Origin: Candidatus Zixiibacteriota bacterium
GTDB lineage: Bacteria; Zixibacteria; MSB-5A5; GN15; FEB-12
Direction of reading: 5' to 3'
Length of the DNA stretch: 64,000 nt
Assembly (NCBI GenBank): GCA_028289585.1
Contig: JANQPI010000020.1
Location: 346,039 to 410,038 of the forward strand
The translations under genes and the position numbers were made by a program. Under the pieces are notes generated by a model that saw nothing but the letters and a program-made list of their open reading frames with translations, was not told the origin of the DNA and did no database searches. This document shows, piece by piece, positions 26,464 to 35,900 of this stretch (position 1 is the first letter of the stretch; each line of letters starts with the position of its first letter).

Positions 26464-27399
26464 GTGGCATTTCTAGAGATCGACAATCTGCACTATCGTT
26501 ACGACGAAACAACCGCACTCGATAATCTGTCGCTTTCGGTCGACCGGGGATCGATCTGTGCGTTGGTTGGTCCTGATGGTGCCGGCAAGACGACACTGAT
26601 TCGTCTCCTTTGTCGGCTTATTGCTCCACAAACAGGAACAGTGTCCATAGATGGAGAAGATCTGTTTGATGTGGCAACACCCCTTACCGATCGCCTGGGT
26701 TACATGCCGCAGTCATTTTCGCTCTATACCGATCTGTCGGTCGAAGAGAACCTTCGGTTCTATGCTGGCGTGTTTGGTCTGACCGGCTCGGCTTACATCG
26801 AGAAACGAGACTACCTGTACACGTTTTCGCGTCTCGGTCCGTTTGCCAAGCGCCGGGCCGGGGCTCTGTCCGGCGGCATGAAACAGAAACTAGCTCTCTC
26901 CTGTGCGCTGCTTCACGATCCGGAACTGTTGATTCTCGATGAACCAACAACCGGCGTCGATCCCGTTTCCCGTCGCCAGTTCTGGGCTATTCTCGACGAT
27001 CTCCGGCGAGCGGGTGTGACCATTTTTGTATCAACGCCCTATATGGACGAGGCATCACGGGCGGACCGTATCACCTGTCTTTTCTCCGGTCAGCGACTGG
27101 CAACCGGTACGGCCGACGAGGTGGCGGCAACCTTCATTGGTTCAATTCTTCGTATCGACGGTGTGGCCGACGCTGATCGTCTGGCGCGATTAGACGCGCT
27201 TGCGGGTGTGACCGCGCAACGATTCGGTGCCGGCGTGCATCTGTACCTTCCGTCCGACATGTCGGCCGACGAAGTCATGCCCCGCGTCGTCGAGCTTGGC
27301 ATTCCGCGTAGCGCGATAACAGAGCGCACACCGAGTGTGGAAGATCGCTTCATCCAGTTAATGTCTGGGGCAGGCGAGTCAGAGGCAGACAATGTCTGA
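26464..27399 (+). CDS. ABC exporter ATPase, first subunit
   Basis: A 311-residue ATPase with Walker A GPDGAGKTT (about residues 38-46), signature LSGGMKQKLAL, Walker [14 protein letters not shown], and a C-terminal domain of about 90 residues. It resembles the first half of YbhF-type drug exporter ATPases, which in E. coli are fused as one double-ATPase protein; here the two halves are separate genes. The GTG start lacks an ATG alternative nearby. A 16-base tandem repeat spans its 3' end. Confidence 0.9.
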   Translation: MAFLEIDNLHYRYDETTALDNLSLSVDRGSICALVGPDGAGKTTLIRLLCRLIAPQTGTVSIDGEDLFDVATPLTDRLGYMPQSFSLYTDLSVEENLRFYAGVFGLTGSAYIEKRDYLYTFSRLGPFAKRRAGALSGGMKQKLALSCALLHDPELLILDEPTTGVDPVSRRQFWAILDDLRRAGVTIFVSTPYMDEASRADRITCLFSGQRLATGTADEVAATFIGSILRIDGVADADRLARLDALAGVTAQRFGAGVHLYLPSDMSADEVMPRVVELGIPRSAITERTPSVEDRFIQLMSGAGESEADNV

Positions 27400-27413
27400 G
27401 GCAGACGATGTCT
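27382..27413 (+). repeat. 16-base tandem duplication at the ABC-ABC gene junction
   Basis: GAGGCAGACAATGTCT (27382-27397) is followed immediately by GAGGCAGACGATGTCT (27398-27413), one base different. It carries the stop of the first ATPase gene and the start codon of the second. Each unit is partly palindromic (CAGACA-A-TGTCTG). It looks like a recent slippage duplication that separated two originally overlapping genes. Confidence 0.6.
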
Positions 27414-28148
27414 GATAGTGCGGTGGAGATTCGCAACCTGACTCGTCGCTTCGGCTCATTCACGGCTGTTGATGGTATCTCCCTCGATGTCGCGTCGGGA
27501 GAGATCTTTGGCTTTCTTGGAGCCAACGGAGCGGGCAAGACGACCGCGATTCGCATGCTGTGCGGCCTGCTCGTTCCCACCTCCGGATTAGGCCGCGTCG
27601 CCGGGTACGACATCATGAAGGAATCCGAACGGATCAAGCGGTCAATCGGATACATGTCGCAGAAATTTTCGCTCTACCCGGATCTCACCGGCCGTGAGAA
27701 CATGCAGTTTTACGGATCGGCGTACCAGATGTCGTCGACCGACATCAATCGTCGTATCGGCGAGTTGATCGAGCAGCTTGATCTCGGTGATTTCGTCGAT
27801 CGCCTCACCGGATCGATTCCGGTTGGCTGGCGCCAACGTGTTGCCCTGGCCAATGCGATCCTTCATGAACCGTCGATCATCTTTCTCGACGAACCGACTG
27901 GCTCAGTCGATCCGGTCTATCGACGGTCATTTTGGTCGCTCCTTTATGCCCTGGCCGAAGCGGGCCGGACGATCTTTGTAACGACTCACTACATGGACGA
28001 GGCGGAATTCTGTGAACGCATCTCAATCATGGATGCGGGAAGAATCATTGCACTCGGCCGGCCGGCCGATCTCAAGCGTGATCATGAGGCCACCACACTT
28101 GAGGATCTGTTTGTCGATCTCGTCGACGGTAAGGGCCCTCGAGCATGA
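27408..28148 (+). CDS. ABC exporter ATPase, second subunit
   Basis: A 246-residue ATPase: Walker A GANGAGKTT, signature variant TGSIPVGWRQRVAL (LSGG replaced by SIPVG), Walker B IIFLDEPTGSVDP. The altered signature is typical of the second ATPase of YbhF-type heterodimers, where one site is catalytically degenerate. It probably pairs with the upstream ATPase. Its stop overlaps the first permease gene by four bases. Confidence 0.9.
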   Translation: MSDSAVEIRNLTRRFGSFTAVDGISLDVASGEIFGFLGANGAGKTTAIRMLCGLLVPTSGLGRVAGYDIMKESERIKRSIGYMSQKFSLYPDLTGRENMQFYGSAYQMSSTDINRRIGELIEQLDLGDFVDRLTGSIPVGWRQRVALANAILHEPSIIFLDEPTGSVDPVYRRSFWSLLYALAEAGRTIFVTTHYMDEAEFCERISIMDAGRIIALGRPADLKRDHEATTLEDLFVDLVDGKGPRA

Positions 28149-29254
28149 AGCGAATTCGTTGGCTCGCGCTCAAGGAATTCTACCATATCATCCGGGATGT
28201 GCGGTCGCTCATGATTGTGATCGCCATGCCGATTCTGATGACGGCGATGTATGGTTATGCGATCTCTCTCGACATTGACAACATCACACTCGCGGTCATT
28301 GATCACGACCGCACGAGTGAGTCGCGCTCACTCGTTGAACGATTCTATGCCTCGGGACGATTTGTCTCCCCTCTGCATGACGTAGATCTGGCTGATCCAA
28401 CTGCCACCCTCCGTCGCGGCGACGCCGTGGGGATTCTGGTGATTCGACCCGGATTTTCCGAAGCGGTGGCGCAGACGGATGACTTCACGCTCGGATTGAC
28501 ACTCGATGGTTCTGATGCGAGTGTCGCTAATGCCGCCCAGGCGTATGTCTCGACAATCGTCGCTGAATTCACTCAGGATCGGTTGTTGCCGCCCGGTGCC
28601 GAGATGCCGGGAATACGAATCTCGCAGACAATGTTGTACAATCCCGACTTGAAGTCGGCACACTTCTTCGTTCCCGGTCTGGTCGCAGTCATTTTGCTGA
28701 TGATCTCTGCATTGCTCACATCGATAACGATCGCTCGCGAGAAGGAAAGCGGGACGATGGAGCAATTGCTGACGACGCCGGTCCGTCCCCATGAAATCAT
28801 GATTGGGAAACTGCTCCCCTACATTGTGATTGCGTTTCTCGACGGTCTACTGGTCGTCCTCTTTGCACTCGTTGTCTTCGGTGTACCGTTTGCCGGATCA
28901 GTCGGTTTGCTGATTGGTTTCGGCATTATCTATGTTGCCGCGTCACTCGCAATCGGAATGCTTGTTTCATCAATCGCGAAGACACAGCAGGTGGCGATGA
29001 TGATCGCTCTCGCCGCCACGCTGATGCCATCGGTCATGCTGTCTGGATTTGTCTTCGCGATCAAAAACATGCCGCCCGCTCTGCAGGCGATCAGTCACAT
29101 TGTTCCGGCCAAGTATTTTGTGACAATCATTCGCGGCATCATGTTGAAAGGAAGCAGCATCGAGGTGCTGATTGTCCCTGCCCTTTCGCTCATCGCCATT
29201 TTGGTCGTGCTAATGTTCATCGCCACCCGCCGTTTCCAGACGAGGTTAGCCTGA
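28145..29254 (+). CDS. ABC-2 type permease, YbhS-like
   Basis: A 369-residue inner-membrane subunit of the exporter. An N-terminal membrane helix (residues 15-40), a large periplasmic domain of about 130 residues, then five membrane helices beginning near FVPGLVAVILLMI with the ABC-2 signature REKESGTMEQLLTTPV. It overlaps the upstream ATPase and the second permease (stop and start share a base), so the four core pump genes are tightly coupled. The substrate is not apparent. Confidence 0.92.
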   Translation: MKRIRWLALKEFYHIIRDVRSLMIVIAMPILMTAMYGYAISLDIDNITLAVIDHDRTSESRSLVERFYASGRFVSPLHDVDLADPTATLRRGDAVGILVIRPGFSEAVAQTDDFTLGLTLDGSDASVANAAQAYVSTIVAEFTQDRLLPPGAEMPGIRISQTMLYNPDLKSAHFFVPGLVAVILLMISALLTSITIAREKESGTMEQLLTTPVRPHEIMIGKLLPYIVIAFLDGLLVVLFALVVFGVPFAGSVGLLIGFGIIYVAASLAIGMLVSSIAKTQQVAMMIALAATLMPSVMLSGFVFAIKNMPPALQAISHIVPAKYFVTIIRGIMLKGSSIEVLIVPALSLIAILVVLMFIATRRFQTRLA

Positions 29255-30366
29255 TGCTGCGAGCTTATCTCGGCGTGCTTCGTAAGGAGTTTCTGCAGGT
29301 TCGGCGGGATCCGATTATGCTGCGGCTGATTTTCATTATGCCGATCCTGCAGCTCGTGCTGTTGGGCTATGCGGTGAATCTCGATGTCAAACGAATCGCG
29401 GTTGATGTCTACGACTATGATCAGACCGAGCAGTCACGTCGCTTCGTACAGGCGATGCAGCCCAATGACTACTTCATCCCTACAGCCATGACCGGATCCG
29501 AAGATGTGCGCCCAACCTGGCACGTTCCCGAGCGCTTTCGCACCGGTGATGCCGACATGGCGCTGATTCTCCCCGAAAACTTTTCCGAAGAGCTGGCGTT
29601 GGGCGGAAACGTGACGATCGGATTAGTCGCCGATGCTTCAGATGCCAATCAGGCGAGTATTGGGACTGGGTACGCTGGTCAGATCGTTCGTCAGTTTAAC
29701 GAACGGGAACTGGGAATTGTCCCCCCACTCGATATCAGCGTGAAAGCGTTGTACAACCCCGAAGGGGAGTCGGTCTACTATATGGTCCCTGGTATCGTTG
29801 CCACGCTGCTAACAATGATTACGGTGATGCTAACTGCCATGGCGATCGTACGCGAACGGGAGACGGGTACCCTGGAGCAGGTGCTGGTCACACCGATCAA
29901 CGCAACTGTCTTGCTCCTGGGGAAAATCACAACGTTTGCGATTCTCGGTTTCATTGAGATCGTCATTGCGCTGACCGTAGGTGTGCTCTGGTTTGGCGTT
30001 CCATTCGTTGGCTCGCCGGTGTTGCTGTTCGCTCTTGCGGCGCTCTATCTCTTTACCACCCTCGGCATTGGCATGCTCTTCTCGACGATGACGTCGACCC
30101 AACAGCAGGCGATGTTTCTCGCCTGGTTCTTCACCGTCTTTGCCATTCTCACCTCCGGATTCTTCACACCGATCGACAACATGCCCGAGTGGTTGCAGGC
30201 AATCACGGTCGTTAATCCGATGCGCTGGTTCATGGAGATTGTGCGCGCGATCATGATGAAGGGTGCCGGAATATCGGACGTCCTTCATGCGGTTTATCCG
30301 CTGGTGATTATCGGAATCAGCGTCTTCTCACTCGCCCTTGCCCGGTTCTCGAAGCGCGTCGCCTGA
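29254..30366 (+). CDS. ABC-2 type permease, YbhR-like
   Basis: The second permease (370 residues), same architecture as its neighbour: N-terminal helix, periplasmic domain, five membrane helices with the signature RERETGTLEQVLVTPI. The two probably form the heterodimeric channel of the exporter. Its start overlaps the preceding stop. It is the last gene of the tetR-tolC-hlyD-ABC-ABC-permease-permease operon; a strong promoter for the next gene begins just after its stop. Confidence 0.92.
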   Translation: MLRAYLGVLRKEFLQVRRDPIMLRLIFIMPILQLVLLGYAVNLDVKRIAVDVYDYDQTEQSRRFVQAMQPNDYFIPTAMTGSEDVRPTWHVPERFRTGDADMALILPENFSEELALGGNVTIGLVADASDANQASIGTGYAGQIVRQFNERELGIVPPLDISVKALYNPEGESVYYMVPGIVATLLTMITVMLTAMAIVRERETGTLEQVLVTPINATVLLLGKITTFAILGFIEIVIALTVGVLWFGVPFVGSPVLLFALAALYLFTTLGIGMLFSTMTSTQQQAMFLAWFFTVFAILTSGFFTPIDNMPEWLQAITVVNPMRWFMEIVRAIMMKGAGISDVLHAVYPLVIIGISVFSLALARFSKRVA

Positions 30367-30372
30367 CGTGTA

Positions 30373-30401
30373 TTGACAAATCTTCTTCCAGACTCTATTC
30401 T
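30373..30401 (+). promoter_or_regulatory. Sigma-70-type promoter
   Basis: TTGACA (30373-30378), 17 bases, TATTCT (30396-30401). It reads towards the secreted protein at 30520, leaving a leader of about 110 bases. Confidence 0.6.
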
Positions 30402-30519
30402 GATCACGCATACGTTACGGGTGTATGTATATTCGTCAATCATGAGTGAGGATCTCCCCAGACCGTAGTCGATAACGAGCGCTCAGAACACTTCAGCGTC
30501 TTGAGACAGGAGGGCTATC

Positions 30520-31530
30520 ATGTCTCGACTCTGGCTCGTTATTGGTCTCGTGGCCGCCGCAGCATCTGCCTCAGCCGGTGGATGGCTGACCGAATCGTAC
30601 CCTGACCATGACCACGCTCTAACGTTTTCCGGTATTCGTTCGGTTTCCCCCGGCTCGGGCATCCCAATCTTTACTTACGGTCCATTAGCTCTGGGGGAGA
30701 TTGCCAATGAACGGTTTCGTTCTCGTAACAACTACTCCCTCTTTAGCGGCAGTTACAATCTGTCGCTCCGCGTACGGAACAGTGCGACGACGTTTCTCAC
30801 GGCTAGCTTTGCCATCGCCACCGCCAGCGTAGCTGGCACGTACGAGCGCTTCGATCCAGATCCGGGTATCTATACGACTCGTGATGAGACGATCGGCGGC
30901 GTCGCGACGCTGAACCCATCCGTGGGCATCCAATGGCTGCCGTTCAACCGCTGGAATTTCCATGCGCTTGTAACTACGCGCATCTGGTTTGGCCAGTCTC
31001 CCGACTGGAACGACCCTGATGATCAGGCGACGTACTGTTTTGCGTCTATGGCGACGTCGTTCGACTGGCACCGGACTCTGGAAGAGCACACGGTGGTTGA
31101 ATTTTCCTGGCAAGGCGCTCGTCACTACGACGAGCGGCGGTTGTCACTCGGTGTCCAACAAGGATTTCGGATCGCGGTACCGGATGAGGATCTCAAGCCG
31201 TTTCAACGGACCTGGGGGACAATCGACATCGTGCCGTTTGTCCAGCTCGGACCGTCCACTGGCTACGTCCGAACCGAGGTGCTGTTCACGATCCCCGTCG
31301 GTGGGCCGTATCTCGGTTATCTGGAGGGCTGGAATCCGGTCCATGGATTGGCACTGAGCGGTGGCCGTCGCTACGGATCGTTGGCAGTTAACGCTGGGCT
31401 AACGTTTGATGCTCGAGCGAGTGAGAGTCTGGGGCTTCGCTTGTCGGTTGGATACCACTTTGGTAACTTCCTTCTTCCCGATTCGCCGCCACCGGTGCCG
31501 TATCAGGGTGAGATATGGGTTGGAGACTGA
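30520..31530 (+). CDS. Secreted, probably outer-membrane, hypothetical protein
   Basis: A 336-residue protein with a signal peptide (MSRLWLVIGLVAAAASASAGG). The mature part is rich in Gly, Ser, Tyr and Trp and in alternating hydrophobic strands, ending with aromatic-flanked strands (YQGEIWVGD), suggesting a beta-barrel or transporter-like porin; no family recognised. GGAGG lies before the ATG at a good distance, and a good promoter sits upstream. It stands alone between the export operon and the peroxiredoxin. Confidence 0.68.
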   Translation: MSRLWLVIGLVAAAASASAGGWLTESYPDHDHALTFSGIRSVSPGSGIPIFTYGPLALGEIANERFRSRNNYSLFSGSYNLSLRVRNSATTFLTASFAIATASVAGTYERFDPDPGIYTTRDETIGGVATLNPSVGIQWLPFNRWNFHALVTTRIWFGQSPDWNDPDDQATYCFASMATSFDWHRTLEEHTVVEFSWQGARHYDERRLSLGVQQGFRIAVPDEDLKPFQRTWGTIDIVPFVQLGPSTGYVRTEVLFTIPVGGPYLGYLEGWNPVHGLALSGGRRYGSLAVNAGLTFDARASESLGLRLSVGYHFGNFLLPDSPPPVPYQGEIWVGD

Positions 31531-31602
31531 CGTTTATCGGGCACAATTGCTGTCCCGCCTCGGTTTGCTCTCATATCATTCACCCAACCAGGAGGTACAA
31601 TC

Positions 31603-32088
31603 ATGGCAACTACTACCAGCGCGGTCGAAATTGGCAAAGCCGCTCCCGCGTTTACGCTCACCGATCAAGACGGCAACAAGGTCAAGCTCTCCGAGTTCAA
31701 AGGTCAGACTGTTGTCCTCTACTTCTATCCCAAGGCCGACACTCCCGGTTGCACAACCGAGGCGTGCGACTTCACCGACCGCATCACCGACTTCACCGAC
31801 ATGAATGCGATTATCATCGGTGTCTCGCCGGACAAACCCGAAGCGCTTCGCAAGTTTGCGGACAAGTATGATCTTAAGGTCAAGCTTCTCTCCGATTCTG
31901 ACCACAAAGTGATGGTCAAGTATGATGCCTACGGAGAGAAATCGATGTACGGCAAGACCGTCGTGGGCGTGAAGCGGTCGACGGTATTAATCGACGACAA
32001 GGGGAAGGTCGCTCATCACTGGCCGAACGTTCGCGCCAAGGGGCATGCCGAAAAGGTACGTGCCACGCTGGCCGATCTGCAGAGTTAG
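31603..32088 (+). CDS. bcp: Thioredoxin-dependent peroxiredoxin (Bcp type)
   Basis: Reduces hydrogen and organic peroxides using thioredoxin. The motif TPGCTTEAC gives peroxidatic Cys50 and resolving Cys55, the atypical 2-Cys Bcp spacing; YFYPKADTPGC and FGVKRST-like VGVKRSTVLID follow the family. Length (161) is normal. AGGAGG precedes the ATG by seven bases. It is in its own transcription unit or shares one with the epimerase-like gene 53 bases downstream. Confidence 0.94.
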   Translation: MATTTSAVEIGKAAPAFTLTDQDGNKVKLSEFKGQTVVLYFYPKADTPGCTTEACDFTDRITDFTDMNAIIIGVSPDKPEALRKFADKYDLKVKLLSDSDHKVMVKYDAYGEKSMYGKTVVGVKRSTVLIDDKGKVAHHWPNVRAKGHAEKVRATLADLQS

Positions 32089-32141
32089 TGTGGGAGGCTT
32101 TTAGTTTCCTCGGCCTGTACCGTCTCGCTATGTAGAACCGT

Positions 32142-33050
32142 ATGACCGACTCATTGACTATCGCCATTACTGGTGCTTCCGGGCTGATTGGGCGACCGCT
32201 CGTTGCGCGGCTCCGGGCCGACGGGCACACGGTAATTCGTCTCGTGCGGCGGCAGGAGAACCTGCGTGACGACGAAATTCACTGGAATCCAATGACCACC
32301 GAAATCGATTTTTCGTCTCTCGACGGAGTCGATGCGGTCATCAATCTGGCAGGTGAGCCGATCGCGTCCGGGCGTTGGACCGACGAGCGCAAAAAGCTGA
32401 TTATGGACTCGCGGGTTCAGGGTACGGCGTTGTTGGCGGCCGTGATGAACCGCTCGCAACGACGTCCGTCAGTCTTCGTCTCGCCGTCGGCGATTGGCTT
32501 CTATGGCGATCGTGGCGACGAGGAATTGACCGAATTCAGTATGCCGGGTAAGGGTTTTCTCGCTGATGTCTGCATCGCGTGGGAGCAGGCAGTTAAAGCC
32601 GCCACCGATGTTGGTGTTCGGGTGGTGCATCCACGCATTGGTGTCGTTCTCTCCCGTAAAGGTGGTGCGCTCAGGGAGATGTTGCCGCCGTTTAAGCTGG
32701 GGCTTGGAGGCCGTCTTGGATCGGGTCAGCAATGGTGGTCGTGGATAGCGCTCGATGACATGGTGCAGGTACTGATCGAATGTGTCACAAATGAGCAGCT
32801 GCGCGGTCCGGTGAATGCCGTGGCGCCGAATCCGGTCCGCAACGTTGACTTCACCAAAACACTCGGACGGGTGATCTCGCGGCCGACGATCTTCCCGGTG
32901 CCACCATTCGCCCTGAGGATTCTGCTTGGTGAGATGGCCGACGCCCTGCTCCTGGCATCGATTCGCGTTCTGCCGATGCAACTTCAGGAGGCCGGCTTCA
33001 CGTTCGAGCATACCGAACTCGAAGCAGCCCTGCGCGCCGAGCTTGACTAA
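32142..33050 (+). CDS. TIGR01777-family NAD(P)-dependent epimerase-like protein
   Basis: A 302-residue atypical short-chain dehydrogenase/epimerase, the YfcH/TIGR01777 group. N-terminal dinucleotide loop TGASGLIG at about residues 10-17; the conserved NLAGEPI and SPSAIGFYGD stretches and a C-terminal DUF1731 domain (GEMADALLLASIRVLPMQLQEAGF) are present. The substrate of this family is not known. The stop is four bases from a convergent stop, with no terminator between. Confidence 0.9.
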   Translation: MTDSLTIAITGASGLIGRPLVARLRADGHTVIRLVRRQENLRDDEIHWNPMTTEIDFSSLDGVDAVINLAGEPIASGRWTDERKKLIMDSRVQGTALLAAVMNRSQRRPSVFVSPSAIGFYGDRGDEELTEFSMPGKGFLADVCIAWEQAVKAATDVGVRVVHPRIGVVLSRKGGALREMLPPFKLGLGGRLGSGQQWWSWIALDDMVQVLIECVTNEQLRGPVNAVAPNPVRNVDFTKTLGRVISRPTIFPVPPFALRILLGEMADALLLASIRVLPMQLQEAGFTFEHTELEAALRAELD

Positions 33051-33054
33051 AAAA

Positions 33055-33300
33055 TCAGCTCTTTGAGTGGGGGATGTACCACCAATGACCGTTCTTCTTG
33101 TAGGCGTGGGGGTTGAATCGACCGGCCCTCAATAGTTTTCGCAGTGGTAATCCACGTCTCTGCGGATAGTCCTTTAGGAGTCCAGCGCGTTCCAGTACTT
33201 GAGCGGCTTCAACCGCCGTTACTTCATTGAGGTGCTCACGTTCGAGATACTGATCAATACACAAAACCATGGAACGGATTTCTGAATCGGACTTCGGCAC
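33055..33300 (-). CDS. Small hypothetical protein
   Basis: An 81-residue protein starting GTG with GGGAGAG six bases upstream, which supports a real gene. Helical N-terminal half and a C-terminal basic/aromatic end (RKLLRAGRFNPHAYKKNG then HWWYIPHS), reminiscent of small nucleic-acid-binding modules. No family recognised. It is the last gene of the run hflX-receiver-pepF-98aa-81aa. Confidence 0.6.
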   Translation of the reverse strand: MPKSDSEIRSMVLCIDQYLEREHLNEVTAVEAAQVLERAGLLKDYPQRRGLPLRKLLRAGRFNPHAYKKNGHWWYIPHSKS

Positions 33301-33312
33301 CAGTAGCTCTCC

Positions 33313-33609
33313 CTACCCCGGTAACCAGATGTTCTTCGCGTTCACCGATTCGATCGAACCGGGGAGATTCATCTCTTCTTTCGTCTCGGTATAAAACGCC
33401 AGGCCACGATAACTGAACAGATACTGATAGTAGGTCCGGAAAACGCGGCGCGTCCCGCGCACAATGAGCGTTTCCGTTCCGACGCGATCGAGCAGTCGTC
33501 GCCACTGGTCGGGCTCCATTTTGACGATGACGCCCATCGCCTTGGTCGCCTGAATCATCGCGGCGATTGCCGCTGCGGCCGCCGCACCACCGGCTCCACC
33601 TGCTGCCAT
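33313..33609 (-). CDS. Small hypothetical protein with an Ala/Gly N terminus
   Basis: A 98-residue protein starting two bases after the pepF stop, with GGAGGG at the proper distance. The first 18 residues are almost only Ala and Gly and could be a short membrane-like or flexible segment. The rest carries VIVKMEPDQWRRLLDRVG and TRRVFRTYYQYLFSYRGLAFYTET, a compact alpha/beta fold, possibly PH-like or IrrE-free; I recognise no family. Position implies co-translation with pepF. Confidence 0.6.
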   Translation of the reverse strand: MAAGGAGGAAAAAAIAAMIQATKAMGVIVKMEPDQWRRLLDRVGTETLIVRGTRRVFRTYYQYLFSYRGLAFYTETKEEMNLPGSIESVNAKNIWLPG

Positions 33610-33611
33610 GG

Positions 33612-35429
33612 TTACCCTCCGTTTTCATGAGCGTCGACCAGACGCTCCAGCTCATCTACGCCTCCGGCAAACGTCGCGAGGGTTGCCTCGACCGGTGCCG
33701 GAGTCTCCATATCTACGCCACAGTGGCGGAGTAATTCGATCGGGTGATCTCGTCCGCCCGCTGCCAACAAAGTAAGATACCGCTCCACCGCCTGGCTATC
33801 ACCATCAGCAATCATAGTCATGATGGCCGCCGACGCGGAGAACGATGTCGCATACTGAAAGACATAGTAGGCGCGATAGAAGTGCGGTACGCGAGCCCAT
33901 TTGAGAGGGGCGAGGTCGTCGCCGTCGTACGACGGTCCGTAATACTGATCGTTCATATCTCCCCACAGCTTGGTCATTGCATCGGGGGAGAGGGCACCAC
34001 CGTTCTCGACCTCTTCGTGGATTGCCAGCTCGAAGTGCGCATACATGACCTGGTTGAAGAACGTTCCGAGCGTATCCTGAAGCTGCTTGTTGAGCAGATA
34101 CATCCGCGTCCGATCGGAATCCGCTTCGGCAATCAGTTTCTCCATCAACAGCGCTTCGTTGAGGGTTGATGCGACCTCGGCAACGAAGAGCGAGTAACTC
34201 GCCTTTTGATACGATTGCGTTTCGTTGGAGAGCGTCGAATGCATGGCATGACCCATCTCATGCGCGAGCGTGAACATGTTATCGACGCTGTCATTGTAGT
34301 TCATGAGCACGTACGGATGCGTGTTGTAATTCCCGAATGAGTAAGCGCCGCCACCTTTGCCCTGTGTTTCGTAGACATCGACCCAGCGACTTTCGAAGGC
34401 GTCGCGCAAGCGCCGCACGTAGCGATCTCCCAACGGTTCGCACGCAGCAATGACGCTTGCCACCGCCGTGTCATACGGAACGGTGTAATCAGCATCGGGG
34501 AAGAGCGGATTGTAAAGATCCCACGGACGAACTGCGTCGATCTTCAGAACTCTGGCCCGAAGGGCCATGTAGCGATGCAGGCCGTCGAGATTCTTCTCCG
34601 TTGCCTCGATCAGTCCGCGATAGACGGCTTCCGGAATGTTGTCACCATGCAGGGCGCGATGAAGGGATGATTCATATCGGCGCGTCCGAACGAAAAAGAG
34701 ATCACCGTTGACCGATGCTGCCAGCGCCGCTCCGATCGTGTTGCGAAGATCGTTGTATGGTTCATAGAAGCCGACATGCGCCCGTTCGCGCACTTCCCGG
34801 TGCGGCGATTCCATCAGTTTCGCGTAACGCTGCTTGGTTAGTTTCAGATCGTGACCGTCGGCATCCTTGATCGTCGGATAATCGATATCGGCATCGTCGA
34901 GCAATGAGAAAATCTGCTCCGGTCCGGTTGACATTAAACCGGCGGTGGCCAGCACCTCTTCGACCTCTTCGGAACGAACATGCGCTTTACTGCGAATCAG
35001 TTCTTCGATATAGAAGTCGTAGCGATCATTGTCGGGGAATTGTTGGGCGAGCGAACGAAGCGTGTCGTCGTCCTGCTTGAGAAGTTCCGGCTCGAGCCAG
35101 GAAAACGCCGCCGCAACCTGGGTGCTCAGCTGCGTGACACGCCGCACCATCTCCTGGTATTTCGATTCGCGATTGTCGAGATCCTTGTTGAGGTAGGCGT
35201 ACTGGTAAAGCCGCCCCAGTAGTTGTGACACTTCGCTGGAGAGTTCGAGAATCTCCCACAGGGTCGACGCTGATTCGGTGGCGCGTCCGGAGTAGCCGGG
35301 GGCTTCGCCAAGCAGCTTGGTTACCCGGTCGTAATCGACATTCCAAGCACTGTCGTCAGGATAGATGTCGGACAGTCGCCAGGTGTATCGCTCGTCGATA
35401 TCGGTGCGTTGGGGGATCGTGGTAGACAC
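33612..35429 (-). CDS. pepF: Oligoendopeptidase F (M3 family)
   Basis: A cytoplasmic zinc metallopeptidase that degrades oligopeptides. The HEMGHAMH zinc motif (HExxH) is near residue 385 and the third ligand Glu follows about 25 residues later in FVAEVASTLNE. At 605 residues it has the usual PepF length. The start is a GTG at 35429 with AAGGAG six bases upstream; a longer frame to 35489 has no such site. It follows the receiver-domain gene and is followed by two small unknown genes. Confidence 0.93.
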   Translation of the reverse strand: MSTTIPQRTDIDERYTWRLSDIYPDDSAWNVDYDRVTKLLGEAPGYSGRATESASTLWEILELSSEVSQLLGRLYQYAYLNKDLDNRESKYQEMVRRVTQLSTQVAAAFSWLEPELLKQDDDTLRSLAQQFPDNDRYDFYIEELIRSKAHVRSEEVEEVLATAGLMSTGPEQIFSLLDDADIDYPTIKDADGHDLKLTKQRYAKLMESPHREVRERAHVGFYEPYNDLRNTIGAALAASVNGDLFFVRTRRYESSLHRALHGDNIPEAVYRGLIEATEKNLDGLHRYMALRARVLKIDAVRPWDLYNPLFPDADYTVPYDTAVASVIAACEPLGDRYVRRLRDAFESRWVDVYETQGKGGGAYSFGNYNTHPYVLMNYNDSVDNMFTLAHEMGHAMHSTLSNETQSYQKASYSLFVAEVASTLNEALLMEKLIAEADSDRTRMYLLNKQLQDTLGTFFNQVMYAHFELAIHEEVENGGALSPDAMTKLWGDMNDQYYGPSYDGDDLAPLKWARVPHFYRAYYVFQYATSFSASAAIMTMIADGDSQAVERYLTLLAAGGRDHPIELLRHCGVDMETPAPVEATLATFAGGVDELERLVDAHENGG

Positions 35430-35500
35430 ACAGTGCTCCTTGAGTGTGGTAGGAGCACGTAATATTGGGCTGATGCGCGGTGAGCGCAACCGAGGGTCGG

Positions 35501-35860
35501 TTAGCGGAGAAGGGAATTGAGCAGTCGTTCGATGTCGGACATCATCAACGGCTTGCCCAGGAATCCATCCGGCTGCACTCCGGTCTGATTCTGAATCTCG
35601 CCCACGGAGTAGCCCGAAATCAGGACGACCGGTAGATCGGGGTTGTCCTGTTTGACTTTTTGGAGCAACTCGAGACCGGTCATGTTGGGCATCCGCATGT
35701 CGGTGATAACCATCGCGACCGATTGTTTCTTGAGCATTTGGAGCGCTTCGGCGCCATCGCCGGCACGGATCGATTCATAGTCAAAGACCTCAAGCATATC
35801 GGAGAGGAGCGTTGACATATTCGGGTTGTCGTCGACGATCAGGATCTTTTTGGCCACCAT
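35501..35860 (-). CDS. Stand-alone response-regulator receiver domain (CheY-like)
   Basis: A 119-residue CheY-type single domain without output module. The acidic pair DD (residues 10-11), phospho-acceptor Asp54 (TDMRMP), the Ser of LISGYS and Lys of GKPL are all in place, so it should be phosphorylated. It sits between hflX and pepF; its cognate kinase is not in the window. The start has GGAGG directly upstream. Confidence 0.92.
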   Translation of the reverse strand: MVAKKILIVDDNPNMSTLLSDMLEVFDYESIRAGDGAEALQMLKKQSVAMVITDMRMPNMTGLELLQKVKQDNPDLPVVLISGYSVGEIQNQTGVQPDGFLGKPLMMSDIERLLNSLLR

Positions 35861-35900
35861 CTACCTCCATTTTTCAGTATCGACACCGAACGTCTCGAAC

